From assembly GCA_023052935.1 (NCBI GenBank), contig JAJSOM010000051.1, positions 62,001-126,000 of the forward strand: a DNA stretch of 64,000 nt. The letters are read 5' to 3'. Numbering within the stretch: position 1 is the stretch's first letter; each line of letters opens with the position of its first letter. The translations under genes were made by a program, and so were the position numbers. The notes under the pieces were generated by a model. The model was not told the origin of the DNA. It saw only the letters and a program-made list of their open reading frames with translations, and made no database searches. Shown here in pieces: positions 9,951-20,966 of the stretch. The DNA comes from Piezodorus guildinii. Its lineage: Eukaryota; Arthropoda; Insecta; Hemiptera; Pentatomidae.

Positions 9951-10524
9951 TGATGGTAATAGCTATAATATATAATAATAAAAATAATGGGATTTCATCT
10001 ATTTTTATTTTTTAAAATATATTTATTTTTTATAAACAAAATATTTAACTATGTATGCTTATGAAAAAACATATATGAACCAAAAGGGATAAGTTAAACA
10101 AAATAATGATTTTTTTCCCAGTAGTTATGATTATAATATTACAATAATAAAAATAATCGGATTTCACCTATTCAATATTTTTAAAAATTATTGTTTATAA
10201 ATATTAAACATTAACTATAATGCTCATGAAAAACATATATGAACCAAAACATAATTAAAACAAAATAATGATTTTTTTCCAGTTTAGGTTACTGAATAAT
10301 AATAAAAGAATCGGATTTTCACCTAGTCATATTTTAAATATTGTTTTAAATAATCAAACATTAACTATGTATGCTCATGAAAAAACATATGACCAAAATT
10401 AATAATTAAACAAATAATGAATTTGTTTAGTACTTATATGGTAATAGCTGCAATACATATAATTAAATCATAGATTTCACCTGTTTATATTTTTTAAATA
10501 ACATTATTTTTCTGAACAATGCGT

Positions 10525-10798
10525 TTATAGGTGGAATAATCAGGAGTCAGTCATTTTTAAATTTTTTTTTCAATTTTGCCAATTGTTCGGCTCAGGCTTG
10601 TGACCATCATCAGGACATTTCTAAGCCATGTCCAAGCACAAACTTTGGTTGGTTATGCTTGGCATGTTCAGCAATGCCCTATGATGGCTCACAACCTTGA
10701 GCCGAAACTTGCAAAATTAAAAAAAAATTAAAAATGACTGACTCCTGATTATTCCACCTATAATAGTTTCTACAGTCGACTATACATCCTCCATGAAA
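10525..10798 (+). mobile_element. Fold-back element with two opposed hammerhead-like motifs
   Basis: The left arm (from ataggtggaataatcaggag) and the right arm (ending ctacagtcgactatacatcc) are inverted copies. Each arm carries a hammerhead-like core: minus strand at about 10573-10615 (CTGATGATGGTCAC...GAGCCGAAC) and plus strand at about 10675-10715 (ATGATGGCTCACAA...GAGCCGAAAC). The central 60 bp contains part of the 33-bp minisatellite motif (atgcttggcatg). No ORF. A transcript could fold into one long hairpin. Confidence 0.65.
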
Positions 10799-11115
10799 AA
10801 TGTGATGTTACAGGATGAAGAAATTATGAATCAATATCAGTGAGTTAAGCATGTTTTTTTTTTTGGGGGGGGAGGGAGATAATGTTGACACCAGCTACCA
10901 TATATAATAATCTTAATAATGGAATCTCAGATGCTTAATATTTTTTCAAAATCTAATGATAAAATGTAAATATAAATAACATAAAAAACTTTATAACCAA
11001 AATCAATATCTGAACAAGAGGATGAATTATTTTTTTAGTACTTATGATGGTATTATCAACCATGTACATTAATAAAAATAATGGGATTTTAACAGCTTAA
11101 AATATATAACATCCT

Positions 11116-11932
11116 AACTATTGTACATGAATGGATACATGTGTCAAATTTCATAAAAATGGGGCTCATAAATTTTCTGGATGAATTGTCATGGAATGAC
11201 CCATATCAATAACTTAGTTTTTTTAAGTGTTTTTAAAGAAATTTAATTTTATATCGAATAGCATTAAGATCAGGAATATTTAGTACTTATTTATCAAATA
11301 ATTCGTATGTCAGACAAACGGATTTTTTAAAAATTAATTGTTCAGATCCTGCTTATCTTAAACCTCAAATTTAGAAATTGATAATATTTCTATCGTAAAT
11401 AATACAGATGCCTTTAACTTTATTATTAACGTTATTAGGAAGTGGCCAAAGAATATGTGAGGTGGGATGATTGTGGTTCCCTGTTCGTTATAATTTTAAT
11501 TTTAAAAGACAATTTTGACAACATTTTAAATTAAAAAATGGATTTTTAACTTTTAGACAGCTCAGGTAAATAAAAAAATAATTTTGTATGTAACATTGAT
11601 TTGATTGTTGTTAATGTTTTTAAGTTATTATATTGAATAGTGTATCTTGATGTTAATTATTAATTATTGATGTATTTTAGTGAGTCCTGATGATGGGAAT
11701 GCCCCTGAAATGTTGACTCGTTAAAGTTTTACTGTGATAAATTTTTTTTTTTGGAAAAAATAGAAACCTACTATTTTATTTATAGAAAAAGATTATAAGA
11801 CTGATTGAAGTTTATGGTTTACTCCTAATGTCAGGTAAATTAAAAAAAAAAAAATATTTCATCTTGCTTTAGATAACTTATTTTTTAAATTATAGATATT
11901 GGAATAATGTATATTTTGATATTTATATTTAC
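11116..11932 (+). repeat. AT-rich DNA with hammerhead-like motif at 11682-11719
   Basis: Mostly featureless AT-rich DNA. At 11682-11719, GAGTC, CTGATGA, a GGG/CCC hairpin, GAAAT, GTT and GACTC follow in order, with a perfect 5-bp stem I (GAGTC/GACTC). This is another hammerhead-like core, different in family from the 7165 repeat. Downstream sequence resembles intron DNA of the mini-exon family (atagatattggaataatgta). Confidence 0.45.
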
Positions 11933-12018
11933 CTCTTGTTTTGTTGTCAAGTAACGAAGCTAATGATTGGATAATATTTTTAATTCTGGGTACTGTTCTG
12001 CTTTGGTTGTGTTATTTC
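11933..12018 (-). pseudogene. Mini-exon (86 nt), frameshifted
   Basis: The acceptor gcag follows a gtta, the donor is AAGAG|gtaaat (gt at 11931-11932), and flanking introns match the other mini-exons. The length is 86 nt instead of 87, and the phase-1 frame meets TAG after KILSNH. The expected end (ASLLDNKTRG-like) is present in another frame. It could be a dead exon, a skipped exon or a sequence error. It aligns with 5883-5969 at both ends. Confidence 0.5.
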
Positions 12019-12257
12019 CTGCTAACAAAAAACAAAACAATATTAGATTTGCTAAAGTAATTTTAAATTATAATAAGTATTAATACAAAAAAATCTTGAA
12101 TTAATAAATACGAATATTAAATAAAAATATTTGAAGTTTAGAATTTAATTGTGATAATGAAGAATAAAAAATTCAATTTCATCTCACTTCAGAAAATGTA
12201 TTATGTAAATTATAGATATTGGAATAAAATATATTATAATTAATAATTGATCCTTAC

Positions 12258-12335
12258 CTTTTGTGGTGTCAGAAGATAGAGGCAAAGAATTGACTGTAGT
12301 TTGAGGGTGCTGTTCTCCTCCAGTTGCAATATTTC
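12258..12335 (-). CDS. 78-nt mini-exon, phase 1-1
   Basis: The acceptor is gttaatag (12336-12343) and the donor is AAAAG|gtaagg (gt at 12256-12257). It has 2 nt, 25 codons and 1 nt, symmetric in phase 1. The product begins NIATGGEQHPQTTVNSLPLS and ends SDTTKG. It is closest to the exon at 43219-43296, and even the downstream intron (gtaaggatcaattatta) is conserved. It probably belongs to the locus ending at 5383, since no other terminal exon lies between. Confidence 0.55.
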
Positions 12336-12423
12336 CTATTAACAAAAAATAAACAATATTAGCTTTGAAAAAGAAATTACTACTAATAAACAATCTAGAA
12401 ACATTAAAATATTAAAAATTATC

Positions 12424-12860
12424 AAGAATCTTAATTTTATTGAATAATATAGTAGTAATTGGTTTGTTTGTTTTTTAATTTAACTTCACTTTATGCTACT
12501 ATGGCTAATCGGACGATGCTACAGTGGGAGTCCTAAATTTTGCCTATCCAGGTATTATTAGGAGATGGATCTTTAACAAGTACCTGACATCGCACAGGCT
12601 TGGGACCAACTTTTAACATCCTCTCCGAAGGCCCGCATAACTAAGATTTTTTTACTCCCATTAAAAAATCCTAGGACCACCTGCGGGTTTGAACCCGTGG
12701 CCTTTGGCATAGGTATATTATTGGTAATAATATAGTAGAAATTGGTAATAATATAGTATCGATTGGTAATAATATAGTAGCAATTGGTAATAATACAGTA
12801 GCAATGGATAGCAATTGGTAATAAAAAAGTAGCAATTGGTAATAATATAGTAGCAATTGA
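12424..12860. repeat. 21-bp minisatellite split by a SINE2 insertion
   Basis: The unit attggtaataatatagtagc plus a (21 bp) occurs in part before 12462 and in about six copies from 12714 to 12860. A minus-strand SINE2 (12463-12713, head truncated after the B box region at ggcatagg) separates the parts. The paralogous intron at 43405-43490 holds the same minisatellite without the SINE. Confidence 0.75.
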
Positions 12861-12861
12861 C

Positions 12862-13012
12862 ACCGTTACTAGGCCAATAGTTGTGCAAGGATGTGATTAG
12901 GCAGAGATCATGCTTAGTCACAAGGTTTTATCCCTCCATCTTTGCGTACCCACTTTATAGAGGTTTGGTGCACGAGGAAGGTCTCCATACCCCAATTGTT
13001 GCCCCAAAAGCA
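12862..13012 (-). mobile_element. SINE1 fragment
   Basis: Shows the SINE1 core words gattaggcagagatcatgct and gcgtacccactttatagagg, with the downstream end lost. The tRNA-like head is absent. Confidence 0.6.
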
Positions 13013-13084
13013 AAATAACTGATTTTTTTTATTCTTTTAATACATTTGTTGCAATTTGAAACTTTATTATAGAATATTACTAGT

Positions 13085-14065
13085 AAAAAATAAAATAAAA
13101 AGCATGATATACATGCAGAGAAACTATTGTCCCACCCAACACAAAACCTGTTGGTAGTGCTCTAAAAATATTCTAAACTATAAGTTCTCGGGGCTAACTT
13201 CTTTTCAGATGCCCTGGAGGATTATTAGAAAATGAAAAGGATTGAAACTAATGGGTTAGAGTGGAAATGGTCTTTGTGATCAAAAAAGAACATTAACATC
13301 ATTGGAATTACTGTCAACAGTTTATGACTGACAGTTTATGCTTAACATGGCACAGTAATGCCTGATAATGGCTCACAAGTTTGAGAAAAAACGTCGGCAA
13401 AATTAAAATATCCAAAAAAATGACTGACTCCCGATTATTTCTACCTACAACATATGATATATAGTGGTTTCTGATTGAGAAGTAAATAGTGCAAACTACT
13501 TGTAAATGATAAAGACATAAGTATTCATATTGCATAATGTGCACATTACTGTGGGTTTTATATTACAGATTTAGGTCATTATGCATGAGTTTATTCTTGA
13601 CAATGCAAAGCATGTTGAGGATTTTGGATTGTAAGAATTGGATATGGGAAGAATGCAATGGTTCAGTTGAGCTCCAAACCTCTACTCCGTAAGTCCATAT
13701 CGGCCTTATAATATTCATGTAGATGAGCTCTTTTGTAATCAAGTGGAAAATTTAAACGATTGTCTAGTTTCAGTCTGGTATGGAGGTTCCAAAAATGGTG
13801 TTGGTCCAGATGGAGACCTAGATATCGGGTATGTACAACAGGGACAAGAGGAGTGTTATTGATGGGTACTGTAGGGGAGGATGTCATAGGTTCATGACAA
13901 AGGATAAAGGTTATTTTTTGTGGATTATTGGAATTGGTTTAAATTCTCCAATTATGACAGCATGCCTCAAGGCCTCTGAAGTGGGATTTAAGAGTTTGAG
14001 TGGCAATATTGGGAACATTATCAGCTGATAACACCCAAGTGTCCCTAGCACAAGTAGGAAGGAAA
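13085..14065 (-). pseudogene. Jockey-like retrotransposon fragment, interrupted
   Basis: Minus-strand homology to the Jockey copy at 22836-27660. Positions 13110-13300 match its 3' end (words cttcttttcagatgcc and actaatgggttagagtggaa). Positions 13610-14065 match the RT/thumb region (GIRTIYLGLHLD-like block and a VLSADN block where the YADD-downstream sequence lies). Positions 13320-13450 are a piece of the hammerhead-like dispersed repeat (tgataatggctcacaagttt). Several stops are present; inactive. Confidence 0.7.
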
Positions 14066-14330
14066 TAAATAATTAACTTTTATTTTTTAAATGAACCAAT
14101 TGAATCCTATTTAAATATTTTATGTTTTATTGAAGTGAAGAAACTAATCATTGGTAATGTTAGTAATGTACTATTGAAGTTTATAGATCCCGAGGTCATA
14201 ATTTTTTTAGTCACCTCAGAATGTTTCAATAAGGAAAAAAAAGTAAAGAATTAATAAAGGATTACCCTGAAATTTTTAAAAAATAAATTACAAATGTAAG
14301 TTTTCATTTAAATGTGGTAAAATAAGTATT

Positions 14331-14655
14331 AAAAAAAAAAAAAACCTACTCCACTACAACCCCTGAAAGGTCTTGGACTCAGTACATATAGAGGCCTATA
14401 TAGTTTCTATGCCAACGACCGTGCAATGTGGTGAATAGGCAGAGGTCATGCTCAACTTCCAGGTTTTCTCCTCATTTTTAGGGTACCAACTTTATAAAGA
14501 GGGGATGTGCCCCAGGAAGGGCTCCATACCTCAGGGTTATCCCACAGCTGAAATACCAGAATAAATAATATTCTGCAATAGATGGGATTCAAACCCGGGA
14601 CGTAGAAAACAGTAGGCTAGTGCTGTATTCTACTATATCACATAGCTCCCGTCCG
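14331..14655 (-). mobile_element. SINE1 (tRNA-derived) copy
   Basis: Read on the minus strand, a tRNA-like head with B-box-like gggtttgaatcc lies near 14590, then the body with ataaataatattctg (plus strand) and agggtaccaactttataaag. It ends in an oligo-T run, seen as plus-strand A14 at 14331-14345. The tail on the sense strand is T-rich, not A-rich. Positions 14066-14330 before it are AT-rich with no feature. Confidence 0.7.
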
Positions 14656-14839
14656 AGGAGAGCAGTCAAATATATCAAACAAACTTTTATATTGATGTAT
14701 TTTAGTGGATTACATCTATGTCAATTGTTTATATAAATATAAAAGAATTCTGTAGCTCATTGGAAGGGAAATGGAGTACTGTTTTTTAATAACAATTTTA
14801 TCATTATTTTGGTGTCTGTATCCTAAAAAATAAATAAAT

Positions 14840-15140
14840 AACTTGAACCATAACAACCTATGAAGAGTCTTGGATTCAGTAGATACAGAGTGTATTTGGG
14901 TTTTTAACAGCGGTCTGCAATGAGGATCTATCTCATCTCGTCAGTTTTCCCCATTCTTTGGGTACCCACTTTACAGAGGCTGGGTGCGCCTCTGGAAGGT
15001 CCTCCTACTCCATGGTTCCAATAGACTTCCATAGACAAAATAACAGAATAAATAATCATGCTGCCTCAACCAGGTTTGAACCTGGGACCAGGAAATCAGC
15101 AGAGTAGTGCTGTATCTACTAGACTACACATCTCCTTTGA
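14840..15140 (-). mobile_element. SINE1 copy
   Basis: Same layout as 14331-14655: B-box region caggtttgaacctggg near 15072 (plus strand), core gggtacccactttacagagg, and tRNA-like 5' end near 15130. The far end shows the shared aaccataacaacctatgaag word. Confidence 0.7.
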
Positions 15141-15184
15141 TTATCAGTTTATAATATAATAACAGATGATAGGGGTAGGAAAAA

Positions 15185-15480
15185 AGATCTGTGTGCCTGT
15201 GTGTGTGGTAAGTCATGCGAATCTGAAATTTTATATTTAAAACAACTATACGCTCGAGATGTTACAGCAACTTTTCCATCAAAATCGGCTAACAAAAAGA
15301 GCCACTTTATACCATGCATTTTGCACCTTACAATGATTTTCTCAAAAATCGTTCAAAGGATTTAATTTAAAATTTAATGGGCTTTAATATGGCGTAGGTT
15401 TCATTCTGATTGAAATAGTTTAAAAGGGCTTTAATGCCGATATTTTTAATTTTCTTCCTCTAAAGTATCTTAACTTTTGT
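15185..15480 (+). repeat. Dispersed repeat A fragment
   Basis: Homologous to 43755-44100 and, inverted, to 48990-49340. Shared words are tctgtgtgcctgtgtgtgtg, actttataccatgcattttg and gggctttaatgccgatattt. It is a non-coding interspersed repeat of unknown class. Confidence 0.65.
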
Positions 15481-15764
15481 AGATTTCAAAAATTAGGCAC
15501 ATCACCTAATTAGTATTGATAAATAATAGCTAAATATTCAATTTGAGCGAATTTGATAAACAACTAAAAGATAAAAGTGCAAACATATTTTTTTATGCAA
15601 TTTTTGTGTTTTTGATAATAAGAACAGTAATAAAGACGTATAATATACCGTTGGAAAGAGAGATATTTTAGGAAAAATATTATCTGATACAATAAAGTTG
15701 TAAAAGGTAATATACAGTGACGAATGGGGAATCAACTTATTACTGATTAACAATTTAATACAGT

Positions 15765-15927
15765 TATATACGGGTTCAAACCCACAGGTGGCCCTAGGAT
15801 TTTTTAATGGAAGTAAAAAATCCTTAGTTATGCCGTTCTTCGGAGGGGACGTTAAAAGGTGGTCCCGAGCCTGTGCGATGTCATAGTAGCATAGAGTGAC
15901 GATAAATAAACAAACAAACAAACAATA
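15765..15927 (+). mobile_element. SINE2, 5'-truncated, plus orientation
   Basis: Sense strand: B-box gggttcaaacccacaggtgg, then ccctaggattttttaatgg, the conserved centre cggaggggacgttaaaaggt and a tail of repeated aaac/aaat units (taaataaacaaacaaacaaa). This copy shows that SINE2 has a normal A-rich simple-repeat tail. Confidence 0.75.
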
Positions 15928-16496
15928 TAGTTATATTATTTAATCTAAATCATATGTTTCCAACGAAAATAAATACACGTTTTATTGAAATCAACTTCAA
16001 ATTGAAGTATATTTAATAGTTTTAAATTTATTTTAACAGTTTAGGTGTGTGCACCCAAGCCACGTTTTTTTTTTTAATGTATAAATTCTTGCGGTGCACA
16101 GAGGATTTTTTTAAATTCTTTATTTGGGTTCTAAGTAGTCTTTGAAACATATCATCTCAAATTTCGAGGCGGTAATTTTTTTTTTTTCTTGATCGACTAC
16201 AAAGGTCCATTATTTAAAATAATAACCCAAAAGTATCTAAACTGGACTTTGCACTATTTGTTTTTAATTATATTTGAACTAAATTTAAAATAATTCTTGA
16301 TTCCAAAACATTTTAATTTTTTCTCCACTTTTAAAAAGAAACGAGAATGGGTGAATCCATCTGTTATAAGTTGTGACTTAACTATATAAGATTTTTTTTT
16401 TCTTTGTGTTAATCGCGGCGTCATGATCACGAAAACATCATTTTTCTCCATCTTTAATAATAACTGAATTATGGGGGAATATCTAGGTAAATTTTA
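15928..16496. other. AT-rich stretch without a recognised feature
   Basis: T/A homopolymer-rich non-coding DNA. No exon, repeat family or RNA gene is recognised. Positions 15481-15764, upstream of the SINE, are likewise featureless. Confidence 0.4.
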
Positions 16497-19252
16497 ATTT
16501 TTTTTTTGTCTTTTTCATAATAATTAGTCACAGTCTACTGATATTTATATAATATTTAGATTCCAATGTTAAAAATTTCCCAAAATGGATTTAATACCTG
16601 CAAGATGTTTTTATTACTTAAGGGATGTTTTATGACAGTAGGTAAAGTTATCTACCACAAAGGCTCTATCCCTTACAGCACTTCTTTACCGAGAGCTAAA
16701 CCCTTTTGTCATTTATTGCTTTGGGGAAATATTTTTGACTTTTGGACTTTACCCTCGCCGAATTTATGACTATGACTCATTTAATCCGGTTGTTATTTTT
16801 GTACTAAAATATTTAAATGTTTTTTGGTTTCTTTTTTACCATATCAATTTCTTCATCATCACTTAATGAAACGAGATGTTTTCAGTATGCTTTAGGATAT
16901 ATTAAACTTGTACTTTTTAACATAAGGAAAGAAATGCAATTTCCAAGGACGTTATTAAATAAATATTAAGAGCGTTCTTTTGATAAAAACGGACGACGGA
17001 TTTTGATTAAAATAGAAATATGTAAAAATATCAATTCCACGAAGAATGCCCTTATAGTCTTATAGCCTCCAGTTAGAAATAACAAAATGGTGAAGTTACA
17101 TCAATTTTATAAATACAAGAAAACTGATTGATTCGATCTATAACATAACTTTAATAAATTAAATATTTATATAGCATGTCAATATAAAGCATAAGTCGAC
17201 GAATCGAATAAGTAAATCTTTTATGGTGACTATACATAGAATAATAAATTTCTCCATGTAGTGACATGATATGGAGCATTGAAAAAATAAAATTGTAATG
17301 TCCTCTATGTATAAATAAAGTGTTTCTCAGATCAGACTTATCTAAATCCGTCATCGAATTCAGTTGTAGGAAACATAAGTCATGCAAAAATGCATTTTGA
17401 AATTGCAGTTCATTGCAAAAGTTACTAAGTGCATGTTCAATTTCATTCGAACTTATATTTAAACTTTTTCTTCCTTAGCGTAAGAATATAAAGTTAGTAA
17501 CATAGTAATAAAATAATTCTAGATTTTAATGCAAAAATAATCAATTAAATCGGTCTAATAATAAATCACTGATAGATTTTTGCAAACTAACGTTGCTGTG
17601 GTATCTTGTTGGCTTTGGATTACAAGTAGTAATTTTATTAAAGTAAAAATCATAATTGTTTAATGATTTCTAAGAGAAAAATTAAAATATAATAATTAAT
17701 GGGTATAGTTTACTTTTGATGTTATCGTATCAAGAATATTTGGGATTCAGACCAAAAACTATGATTATGTTTTTGTAAACGTTTCAGCCCCAACTTGTGA
17801 GGCGTTATCAGGGCTTGGCTTTGGAGACCAGAAACCAAATTCTATCTTCTTCTATCTTATTCTATAATACCAATTCGGACATATTTTTTTTGTCTTTTTC
17901 ATAATAATTAGTCACAGTCTACTGATATTTATATAATATTTAGATTCCAATGTTAAAAATTTCCCAAAATGGATTTAATACCTGCAAGATGTTTTTATTA
18001 CTTAAGGGATGTTTTATGACAGTAGGTAAAGTTATCTATCACAAAGGCTCTATCCCTTACAGCACTTCTTTACCGAGAGCTAAACCCTTTTGTCATTTAT
18101 TGCTTTGGGGAAATATTTTTGACTTTTGGACTTTACCCTCTCCGAATTTATGACTATGACTCATTTAATCCGGTTGTTATTTTTGCACTAAAATGTTTAT
18201 ATGTTTTTTGGTTTCTTTTTTACCATATCAATTTCTCCACAATCACTTAATGAAACGAGATGTTTTCAATATGCTTTAGGATATATTAAACATGTACTTT
18301 TTAACTTTAGGAAAGAAATGCAATTTCCAAGGACGTTATTAAATAAAAATTAAGAATGTTCTTTAGATAAAAACGGACGACGGAATTTGATTAAAATAGA
18401 AATATGTAAAAATATCAACCACGAAGAATGTCCTTATAGTCTTATATCCTCAAGTTAAAAAAACTAAGATGGCGAAGTTACATCAATTTTATAAACACTC
18501 ATTGTTTCGATCTAGAACAAAACTTTAATAAATTAAATATTAATATAACATATACGTCAATATAAAGCAGAAGTCGATGAATCTAATTAGTAAATCTTTT
18601 AAGGCGACTATACATGGAATAATAAGTTTCTCCATGTAGGTACATGATATGAAGCATTGAAAAAATAAAATTGTAATGTCCTCTTTGTATAAATAATGAG
18701 TTTCCCAGACCAGATTTATCTAAATCCGTCATTGAATTCAGTTGTAGAAAACACAAATCATACAAAAATGCATTTCGAAATTGCAAAAGTTACTAAGTAC
18801 ATGATCAATTTCATTCGAACTTATATATAACTTTTTTTTCCTTAACCTAAGAATATAAAGTTAATAACATAGTAATAAAATAATTCTAGATTTAATGCAA
18901 AAATAATCAATTAAATCGGTCTAATAACAAACCACTGATAGAGTTTCGCAAAATAACTTTGCCCTGGTGTCTTGTATGCTTTTGATTAAAAGCAGTAATT
19001 GCATCAAAGTAAAAAGCACATTTGTTTAATGATTTCTAAGAGAAAAATCAATATATCATAATTAATGGGTATAGTTTACTATTAATGTAATCACATCAAG
19101 AATATTTGGGATTCAGACAGAAACTATAATTATGTTTTTGCAAATGTTTCAGCCCCAACTTGTGAGGCGTTATCAGGGCGTGGCTTTGGAGACCAGAAAC
19201 CAAATTCTATCTTCTTTATAATATCAATTTGGACATAGTTTTGATTTCTACG
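16497..19252 (+). repeat. Direct tandem duplication, unit about 1.38 kb
   Basis: Copy 1 is about 16497-17883 and copy 2 about 17884-19252; matching points are offset by 1384 bp (16566 and 17950). The first 350 bp are almost identical; later parts carry more substitutions and small indels. Both units hold, on the minus strand near their ends (17776-17814 and 19146-19178), a hammerhead-like core: CTGATAAC, GCCTC hairpin, GGGGC, TGAAAC. A shared 67-codon open frame exists in both units, but it has no recognisable domain. Tandem terminal repeats and such motifs are typical of Penelope-like elements, but no RT is present. Confidence 0.75.
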
Positions 19253-20811
19253 TACCGTGATTTTGGCTCACAAGCTTGGAAGATACCTTAGAGTATAATA
19301 TTGAAAAATAAAGACAATAATCATTATATGAATCTACCATTACAAAAAATTATTTTAAAGATATGAAGTGAATATAGAGCAACCAATCATTTTTTATAAT
19401 TGCCAATAGACTAAATTTAAAACTACTCTTTTATAAATATGTTGAAAACAAAATATTATTAAATGTGATTTCGAAATAGAACTATACTGAATATTAAAAT
19501 TTTCTTAAGAATATTGATCGAATACGGCATTATCTTTAATACTGTAAGGTTTAGTGTTAGGTATATTTTGTAAATAACCATTTAGAGTATATTCAATACT
19601 TGTGCATAATTCTTTGCAATGGTAATATCATATAAATATACCTTATGTTTTTTTATATTCCGTTTTTCACCATTAGGAAATGAATGTGAGAACAATGAAT
19701 TTTGGAAAATTCGGCAAAAGATAGCTGGTAATTGAGACACTAATTATCAAAAGTCACTTTAGGGAATTTTCGATTTAACTGATGATTTGAAATATTTCTA
19801 TTCTGATCGTTAAGCTTTATCGAAATCCATCTTCAGATACCATCAAATAAGCAAAAAAAACAAAACAAAATCCTCAAAAACGGGTTAAAAAATAAAAGGC
19901 ACTAAGTACAAAGTTAATTTCATTCCAAACCATAAGAAAAAAAAATCATTTATAACTTAAGAATAAAGTAATTAACATAATTTTTTTTTTAGATTTCAAA
20001 GCTAAAAAAAAAAAAAAAAATCCAAAAAATTGTTTCTATAATAAGGTGATATGATATTTTGGACGTTTTCTATAAAATTTCCTGAAACGGATAATTTAGG
20101 AAAAAAATCTACTCAATTATTGAACATACCAGAAACCCCTTAAAATCTTAGACAGAAGGATGTTGAAGTTCAATTAATAAATATATTATTTTTCCTGCAC
20201 AGATAAACGTGTTTGTAGTTTGAAATCATGTGAGACTTACGTTAGCGTTTTAGCGAAATCATAAGTTCATGATTAAAATATAATTATTTTTTTATAGATG
20301 ATAGAAGCTATAATAAATGTATTTTATAATCACTGATCAATATTTAGATGTTTTTTATTACATGTTTCAATAGTTTGAAACTTATTGGTTTCTTGATTAT
20401 ATAAAATAAATTTAAATTCATTAAAATAGCCTGTATCATCATATTTAAGTCAGTTAAACAAAATTAAACCCAAGATGTTAAGATATTATATTTGTGATTA
20501 CTAATTACAAAATAAAAATATAAATTTTGAAACGATATAAGAACAAGATAAGGATTGAAGATTTCAATAAAAAAAATTTATAAGACTTGAGGAGAAACGA
20601 ATATTTTAACCAACAAACAGAAATTCAAGCATTATTTCATATTATACCCAAACACATTTTTAGGAACATTAAACTTTTATAAGAAAAAATATCGTCCAAC
20701 AATTTTTAACACGGGTAGTACCTTTTGTCTAAATTATTGACCTCCTCAAGACCCTTAGACAACTTAATCATACACACACTTAAATATTATATTTAAGATG
20801 AAGACACTAAC
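19253..20811. other. AT-rich DNA, no recognised feature
   Basis: Long AT-rich non-coding stretch with A and T homopolymers (for example near 19982-20020). No exon, SINE or LINE words seen. Confidence 0.4.
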
Positions 20812-20966
20812 CTGTGATTGGAGAGAAGTACTGCAGATAATCCTCCCCTCGGAAGCTGACAGAGGTAGCGACAAAAGCCATAGTGTTGCACCTGAGACAG
20901 TAGATCCAGAACTGAAGAGTCCTCAGGTAGTCTCCTTCCTCCTCTTGGTTCAGACGCTGCTGCCAT
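20812..20966 (-). CDS. Candidate isolated exon of unknown protein
   Basis: A 155-nt island of markedly higher GC ends at a consensus donor (CACAG|gttagtg, gt at 20810-20811). Two minus-strand readings stay open. From the ATG at 20964-20966, preceded by an in-frame TAG, it reads MAAASEPRGGRRLPEDSS... for 51 codons and leaves in phase 2. The alternative enters one base later and reads WQQRLNQEEEGDYLRTLQFW and on to QYFSPIT, also reaching the donor; it would need an acceptor near aatag, which lacks a pyrimidine tract. I recognise neither product. The first reading would make it a first coding exon of a gene running to lower coordinates, but I find no partner exon. It could also be a fragment of an old mobile element. 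Confidence 0.3.

Larger units (their letters stand above)
8985..11115 (+). repeat. Diverged satellite-like tandem array (monomer about 150-190 bp), interrupted
   Basis: A monomer marked by tatgctcatgaaaaaacata, then gaaccaaaa, aacaaaataatgatttt and tatgatggtaatagc, recurs at about 9041, 9685, 10058, 10222 and 10373, with weaker copies near 9000 and 10980. Spacing is 151-164 bp for uninterrupted neighbours and about 174-188 bp after subtracting insertions. A SINE block (9174-9642) and two fold-back elements (9767-9950 and 10525-10798) are inserted. No coding content. Confidence 0.6.

Noticed and set aside
12573..12921. Tyr/Leu/Ile-rich open frames on the minus strand
   Set aside because: They are translations of the 21-bp minisatellite in three frames joined to the SINE2 head.
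16566..18153. Identical 67-codon plus-strand frames in the two tandem units
   Set aside because: Identity is explained by recent tandem duplication; no domain, and the same sequence type decays elsewhere (about 61500). Kept only as part of the duplication.
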